Positions 58,192 through 64,000 of a stretch of 64,000 bases of DNA are shown piece by piece. Every line of letters begins with the position of its first letter. Positions within the stretch are counted from its first letter, which is position 1. The notes under the pieces are model-generated. The model ran no database searches and had not been told where the DNA came from. It saw nothing but the letters and a program-made list of their open reading frames with translations. The translations under genes and the position numbers were made by a program. Source of the stretch: Coleophoma eucalyptorum (Eukaryota; Ascomycota; Leotiomycetes; Helotiales; Dermateaceae); contig JALRME010000024.1 of the NCBI GenBank assembly GCA_026120035.1, forward strand, positions 186,001 through 250,000, read 5' to 3'.

Positions 58192-59422
58192 GGCTGAACA
58201 GATGTTGATCCTAAACCATCTACAACCGGGCTGTGATGCAGATTCCAACTCTTACGCGTCCCTTTTCTCACTTTTCTTCTCTCCTGGCCCAAATCCGCCT
58301 TAGCTGTAGTTGAGCGCGACTGCAACGGGGATAGCTGTCCTCTCGTCACGTATCTAGCTTGGCGCGTCGCAGTTGAAATTCCAGGGCAACACACGACGAA
58401 TTTTGCAGGACTGCACAAAAATGAAGGGACGACTGGACGACGAGAAGCCTCCGACAAATCTGGCTTGAGGAGATAGTGTTGTATCACGCCGGGCGGGAAA
58501 TGAGGAATCTCGAAATTGTCGAGGAAGCTTGTCCACGCTGATTAGCGTCGTGGTAGCCGAAATGGCCCCCTTACAGATTTGCAGGTCGATATCACTGATA
58601 AGCCGGCTCAGCTTTCAAGGGGAAGCATTCCCTCAACGTGTCGGCTTCGATGTGGCGTTTGAAACTTTCAATACTTGCCCGCGATAGTCAGACTTTGCAG
58701 GATTTCCTTTTAAAACTGTCTTCACGCCTTATGCACTTCTCGTGTGCCTTTCGTATGCCTCCTCTTCGTAAATTCGCTTTGGGCCTAGCACTGCGGACTT
58801 GTCCCTTGAACCGGGGGGCGGACAGGCCCTGCACCGGAATTACTAATTTCCTTCCGCTATAATAATGCGATAATGATGGTTCACGATGCCTCTCTGCTAC
58901 GAGCATCCTAACCTGTCTTGCTTCGTGCACCTGAGCTGAAGATTTTCAGGCTTGTTTTTTAACTATTGCACGTGTCTGATGTGTTGTTGTTCAGTGGTCG
59001 TATAGGATTCTATGATTTGTCTTATGTTTTGCTTCGGGATATTTTCAGCCATCCCGCTTGCGTTCAGGTAAGGGCGTCCGCGCCCAGATACGTATCTGTC
59101 GCTAGCTTACTCAGGAGACATGGCCATGCCCATGGCCGTGGCCGTGGCCACTCGCTTCGTATTCGCCACGGGGCAGACGTTGGTTTCCGAGAACAGTATA
59201 AGAAAAGATGTCAGAGGCTACGCATTTGCGGTGGTGGAAAGTGTCACAAGCGACTGGAAATATTTCAATGGTTGATAAGATCAATTACCAAAGCCAATTT
59301 AACTACCAGAATAGAACTATTTCACAGCCAATTAATAATAATAATAATACATGTAGAGAAAGTGCAGTCCAGTATCAAAAGAGATGCATCGCCATACCCG
59401 CCCATCCAGAATACAGAGGATT
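58192..59422. other. Intergenic region, no gene seen
   Basis: About 1.2 kb between two minus-strand genes, holding the glycosyltransferase promoter and the transporter 3' region. A 164-codon + strand frame (58966-59460) has no family resemblance. A GGCCAT/GGCCAC hexamer run at about 59119-59151 and an AAT run at about 59333-59348 are simple repeats. Confidence 0.5.
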
Positions 59423-61713
59423 TTATACTCTTGCTGTTTGGTCGGCGTTCTTCTCTGTAGAGAAACTCCGTTCATGGTGCTCTACGGTATCCGTGTCGTA
59501 CAAGCGCTCAGGCTCAATATTCTGTCTCAAGACGTATCTTCTGAAAAAGTATGGAAGCTGCCGGAGGCCATAAGCGGCGTGTTTATGAGTCGGCACAGCG
59601 AAGACTTGATCCAGTTCCTCAAGAGTCTTGCCCTTGGTTTCGGGGACAAAGAGGAGCACACCGATGAACCCAATGATGTTCCATACTGCGTACCAGGAGA
59701 ATGCACCTTGCGGTTTAAAGGCCTGCAACAATGATGGCCAAGTGACTGATAGGATGAAATTGAAAAACCAGGTCGTCGCCGTGGCCAAGGACATTCCTTG
59801 AGCACGAATGTATAACGGGTATGCTTCCGCCGAATACGTAAATGGTACTGGCCCTTCTCCTGGCGAGTATACAATACCGAAGAGGTAGAGACCCAAGGCG
59901 ATACACGCAATATGAGCCGTGCTGCCGCTAGGAATCCAAAAGCTGAATCCGGTAAAGAACAGGCAGAGAGACATAAGAGGGAAGGTGGTGAGTAGAAGAT
60001 TGCGACGTCCGAAAGTATCAATTGTATATACTGCAGGAATTGCAAACAGGAAATTGATGCAACCCCAACCTAGTGAAGCTGCAAGTGCAGCTGACTCCGA
60101 TAGATCGGCCTGGACAAAGACTTCTGAAGAATAGTAGGCGATAACACTGTAGGAGCAATAGGTCAGCTGTGCATATCAAGATGATGTGTAACCACTGAGG
60201 TGGTATAAGTGATCCCGCAAGGTACTTCGCACATAAGTGCTGCGGGTACATAGTGTATTACTTACTTGACTCCACAGAACTAAAGATCTGGTCAGCTTCC
60301 TCGCTTAACTTCTGCTCCTGGATTGAGAGCTTACCTGCTGCATGAACATCACAAACTCAGAGGCCTGCATAGCTCTTCGGTTTCTTGGGACAGTAAACAT
60401 TTCCTTGACCTTGTTCTGACCAAGGGCCATGCTCTCCTTCTCAGCCTCGAGGAGTGTATGCATATAGAATATGTCACGTGCTGCTTGCACCTTGTTGTAA
60501 CGAAGCTTTATCATGGCCTGATATGCTTTTTGGTACTTGTTCTTGCTCATATACCAACGGGGAGACTCGGGACAAAGGAAGACGAAGCAGAGAACAATAA
60601 CTGCGGGTAGCATGGCAGAGCCCATCATCAATCGCCAGTTGAGGCCGGTAATGTTTGGCTTGTCCGGCACGCTATAGAAAGCAAGGTCTGCAGCGTATCC
60701 AACCATGATTCCAAATGCGCTATAAATTTGATCAGTCAATCGATACATAATCTTTATAGATTGAAGAATTTTCTTACGTCCACATTTGCCATTGCATTAC
60801 GAGCGCGCCTCTGATTTGTGGTGGTGTGCACTCAGCAGCATAGATCTGAAGCAGTATTTGTTAGTCGGAACCTACTGGCTACAAGTGGTACAGTAGTTGA
60901 GACTGCACCATTTTCCAAAAGAATGGTGGTGACTAACCGGTACAGTAGCAGATTTTGGTCCGATTCCTAAGCCCAACGCAAAGCGAGCAATGAACATATG
61001 CCACCAGGTATTTGTAAACGCTTGCCAAAAGCAAGCCAACGCGGAGAAACAGCATGTAAGGAAGATTGTGCCTCGGCGACCGAACCAGTTGTTGAACGGA
61101 ATCGTAAGCCAGCAGCCAATGAAGGCACAACATAGATAGGGAGCTGAGTTAACTAGACCAACGAGCCAAGAGTCCCGTTGGGAATTCTTGTCGCCGATGC
61201 CAAATTGCTTAGCGTAGAAAATTTGGGCCCCGTTGACAACGGTCTCGTCTGCCATCGAGTTAGCAAGCGACTTGAAATAAGAGGTGTGTACTCACCCATT
61301 CCCTGCACGGCAGCGCAAGTAGAGCATAGTATGATGACAAGATACAATAGCTTTGGTTGCGACCATCTATGAGAAATTTCTCTTCCCAACACGTCTCTTT
61401 CATCTTGTGTTAGTCCATCGACTTCAGCATGCCTCTTTGGGTCCTGTGCCAAGATAGCACCGAGCTGGAATGCACGAATATCCTCGTCGTCGCCTACAGC
61501 GTGCTGGCGCACAAAGTCCTCGCCCTTATGAGATAATTCGGCATGCGAAAAGCCTGCAAGAGGGTTGGCAATCTTTGCGTTGATATTGGCTCGCAGCTGG
61601 TCTGCTGTCATATCATCGGTACTCTTGCCACCCGAGAAGGAAGCATTCTCCACATGAGTATGGTCGCTCTCATCGCTGCGTTTAGGGCCTCTGACTTGCT
61701 CAGTATCTGCCAT
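59423..61713 (-). CDS. MFS sugar/polyol transporter
   Basis: Plasma-membrane sugar porter family transporter, proton-coupled or facilitative; the substrate is unknown (polyol or myo-inositol is possible). Six exons on the minus strand: 61713-61296, 61248-60938, 60845-60778, 60719-60335, 60279-60266 (14 nt) and 60146-59423, giving 639 residues. After a soluble N-terminal extension of about 115 residues (charged, with a DERDVLGREISHRWSQPK end) come 12 predicted membrane segments with family motifs: NWFGRRG, ECTPPQIRGALVMQWQM, PESPRWYMSKNK, FCGVNVIAYYS, DTFGRRNLLL and PETKGKTLEELD. The 14-nt micro-exon encodes FCGVN and is required for frame. The extension makes it longer than typical hexose carriers (500-560) and is seen in a subset of fungal transporters. 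The first ATG is used; an in-frame upstream start would add 13 residues. Confidence 0.92.
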
Positions 61714-64000
61714 GGTGATCCCCGTATAATTTATCAAGTCGTCGCTAACCAAGATATATAACGCGAAGGTTGAAACTCCGTGGGGATATAGCTGAGACTT
61801 GTGAAGATGCTAAAGAAGTCTATAAACGCCCCGAAAAGACAGATGCTTTTATAGAGCCCAAGCTATCTTTTCAAAGCTCAAAGCTTCAATTAATCCTTGA
61901 CAGTCGACATCACCGTGCGCCATTTCAACTGAGGAGCTGACAGCTCAAGCTGAAAAGGTGGGGAGATCTGGAGTACTGTAAGAATTAGGGATGCAATTGC
62001 TAGAATATGGTTGGATGACTACTGCGGAGAAATCCTCCAGAATCTGGAGTACACCCGGCTATTCGACATGGATGACACGAGTGGCACGAGGCTAAACTTT
62101 TAGCACTCCTGCAAGTAGGTCCTCGAATCATTGTTGTTAGACACCGAGAGAGATATTCACCAATTTATAATTAACTAGGCTTCATTGTAAGGAGACTTCA
62201 GCACATAAGCACTTCTTGGGAAACTAGAGACTCTTGTTTGAGCATAAGCTTCTGGGTGCCAATTTGTTTGCTTGCTCGGGCTAAGTCTTCGTTCTTCGCA
62301 AGCCTTGTAAGATTTTCTAACGTAAGTTGAAGGAGCTGTCCACGGGAGGATTCTTGGTGCTCAGCTTATTACAAGGCATACAGAATTGAAGCCAAACAAC
62401 CCTCCACCATCCAGGCATCTTCGACGTCATACCTAGCAATGGTTGTGTGACTTGAGCTTGGATTGGAGATTGAGAAGACATGAAGCTGGGCATCGGGGTT
62501 GGCGTCGTTTTAGAACGCCATCAAATGTCAAATATAACGGCATAGGGACAGGCATTAGTGCTGTTGAGTGCCAAATGCCGATGATCTTTTCTATATGCTT
62601 TTCACAGCCATGCAACATGACGTTGAAACCTTGGTCGCCTACTGTTGCACGAGACTAGGGTGGCCTGAAATGCTAGGCATCAAACGCCCTTGAAGGTGGC
62701 ACAGCACTTTGTGGTGTGTTCGGATGACATAGCTCACTTGGAGCAAAGTAGAGGGTAAAATAATTGCGCCTGTCGTTGATTTCTCGAATCACCAGTACAG
62801 TCAGTGGCTTCCAATGCCCACGTAAACAAAACCAAGCGAGACCGTGTATCCAGGTACCAAACTCAATCTAGAACAAACATGTGGTCTACAAGTTCTCCTT
62901 ACTTCTTACCACAAACAAACAACTAAACGAGGCAAGGTATTTCCTTCAAGTGAAGGGGGTTGAGGGTGTCATTATTCCCTCGTGTTATTACTAAAATCCT
63001 GATCTGCGCTAGTCTTGATTTAAGTATGAACTAAACTTGAGTATACTTTGCGGTACACTTATAGAACTTGCCTTTGACTACAGGATAGAGATACTAAGCG
63101 GTAAGATCAAGTTGCATGTAGACAGCCTGTTCATTCGCAAGATTGCACATGACAAGTCTGCAGAATTTCTGGCCTCGTCTCTCGCTCTCGCTTAAGGACT
63201 TAGTTGGGTAAACTTCTGTCAATTTGGGTAACCTACGACACCCTGTTGTCGTCTGTTGTTGACTTGATTAAAATCAGCAAAGGTTTTGATCATCACTCGA
63301 AACTTAAGAAATGGATTTAAAGCTTAGATGGTTGTAATGGAGGTTATTTATTTCTGGCTAATTTGTACTCGGTGGTTCTTTGGGGACTTAGATCAGCAAG
63401 CGTAAATATAACATCGCTACCGTTGCGTTAACTTTTTCTTGTGGATTGTTTTAGATCCAGTCAAACAAGGAAAGTTCACCAAATGTTAGACATGTGAGAA
63501 GGAAATAAGCTTGATATTATGACCTATAGACGGCAGTTGTTTCGTGATATAATAATATGATATTGGAGTTGATTCAAATTGTCGCTTCAACCTTTAGTCG
63601 TCTTAGCGAGTCTTGGGGTCACCGATAACAGGTAGCATGTAAAATGCTTAAACATCAACCTCCAAAAGGTACACGAAAATTAGAGGATCTGCTAAATTCA
63701 AAGCTTATGACATGGAAACCCGTGGCAAAGAAATTAACTAATACCGAGGATGGCTCATTGTCGAAGGTCTAGAAGAAACGACAGCGGACGAGATAATATG
63801 CCACAGCGACAGGAAGTCGTAGTGCTCGAAGGTGTATTAAAGCCGATATTATTTGTAAGTTATACTGTATTTATAAATAAAAGGGTGGTAGGATGAATTA
63901 CAACATCGATCATAGCGGGCGGTACCATGATTGGACTATCAATGTGACAAAGAAACGAGTACGGCTTGAGAGAGTAAGAGCTTCGCAATGCCAAAGAAGG
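61714..64000. other. Transporter upstream region to window end, no gene seen
   Basis: About 2.3 kb. The first few hundred bp should be the transporter promoter. From about 62900 the DNA is AT-rich. Only two open frames of 61-71 codons exist (near 62440-62660), overlapping on opposite strands. Nothing recognised up to the window edge; a gene starting beyond the edge could have its upstream region here. Confidence 0.5.

Overview
The window is nuclear DNA of a filamentous ascomycete (Pezizomycotina). Leotiomycetes seems most likely from overall protein character, but that is inference. The evidence is many short GT-AG introns (about 46-100 nt) with CTAAC/CTGAC-type branch sites, no operons, separately promoted genes on both strands, a fungal-type Dicer-like 2 protein, a YPD1-type phosphorelay protein and an IME2-type kinase. 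Twenty protein genes and one tRNA gene can be supported. Most exon boundaries below were read from the sequence by matching donor, acceptor and reading phase, so coordinates are usually the genomic span from ATG to stop, with exons listed in the evidence.

Layout. 1-10.2 kb: arginyl-tRNA-protein transferase ATE1 (+), an AT-rich stretch with an intron-containing tRNA-Leu(CAA), a short-chain dehydrogenase (-), exosome subunit RRP42 (+), a small mitochondrial-type membrane protein (-) and cytochrome c (+). 10.5-13.4 kb: anthranilate synthase component I (-) and a coiled-coil protein whose two exons do not join in frame. 13.9-22.1 kb: Dicer-like 2 (-) and an IME2/Crk1-type kinase (-), followed by a gene-free stretch of about 5 kb upstream of the kinase. 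27.2-32.7 kb: a seven-exon Stc1-domain zinc-finger protein (+) and a proline-rich DUF7514-type protein (+). 33.5-36.9 kb: a four-exon small secreted cysteine-rich protein (-) and a RING-CH membrane protein (-). 37.4-45.6 kb: proteasome alpha-2 (+), an RCC1-repeat protein (-), a divergent Hsp70-like protein (+), an AKAP7/2H-phosphoesterase-like protein (-) and histidine phosphotransfer protein YPD1 (-). 49-61.7 kb: a type II membrane protein with a possible SGNH/PC-esterase fold (-), mitochondrial pyruvate dehydrogenase kinase (+), sphingosine-1-phosphate lyase (-), a GT34 Golgi glycosyltransferase (-) and an MFS sugar/polyol transporter (-). 61.7-64 kb: no gene recognised.

The genes are mainly conserved housekeeping functions (protein turnover, RNA decay, respiration, Trp synthesis, sphingolipid breakdown, glycosylation). 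The more unusual content is: two proteins from RNA-silencing-related families (DCL2 and an Stc1-domain protein) within 10 kb; a fragmented small secreted cysteine-rich gene; a perfect 22-bp palindrome followed by a hairpin ahead of RRP42; and a gene with a one-base frame conflict at its only intron. I found no transposon, CRISPR array, virus or obvious secondary-metabolite cluster.
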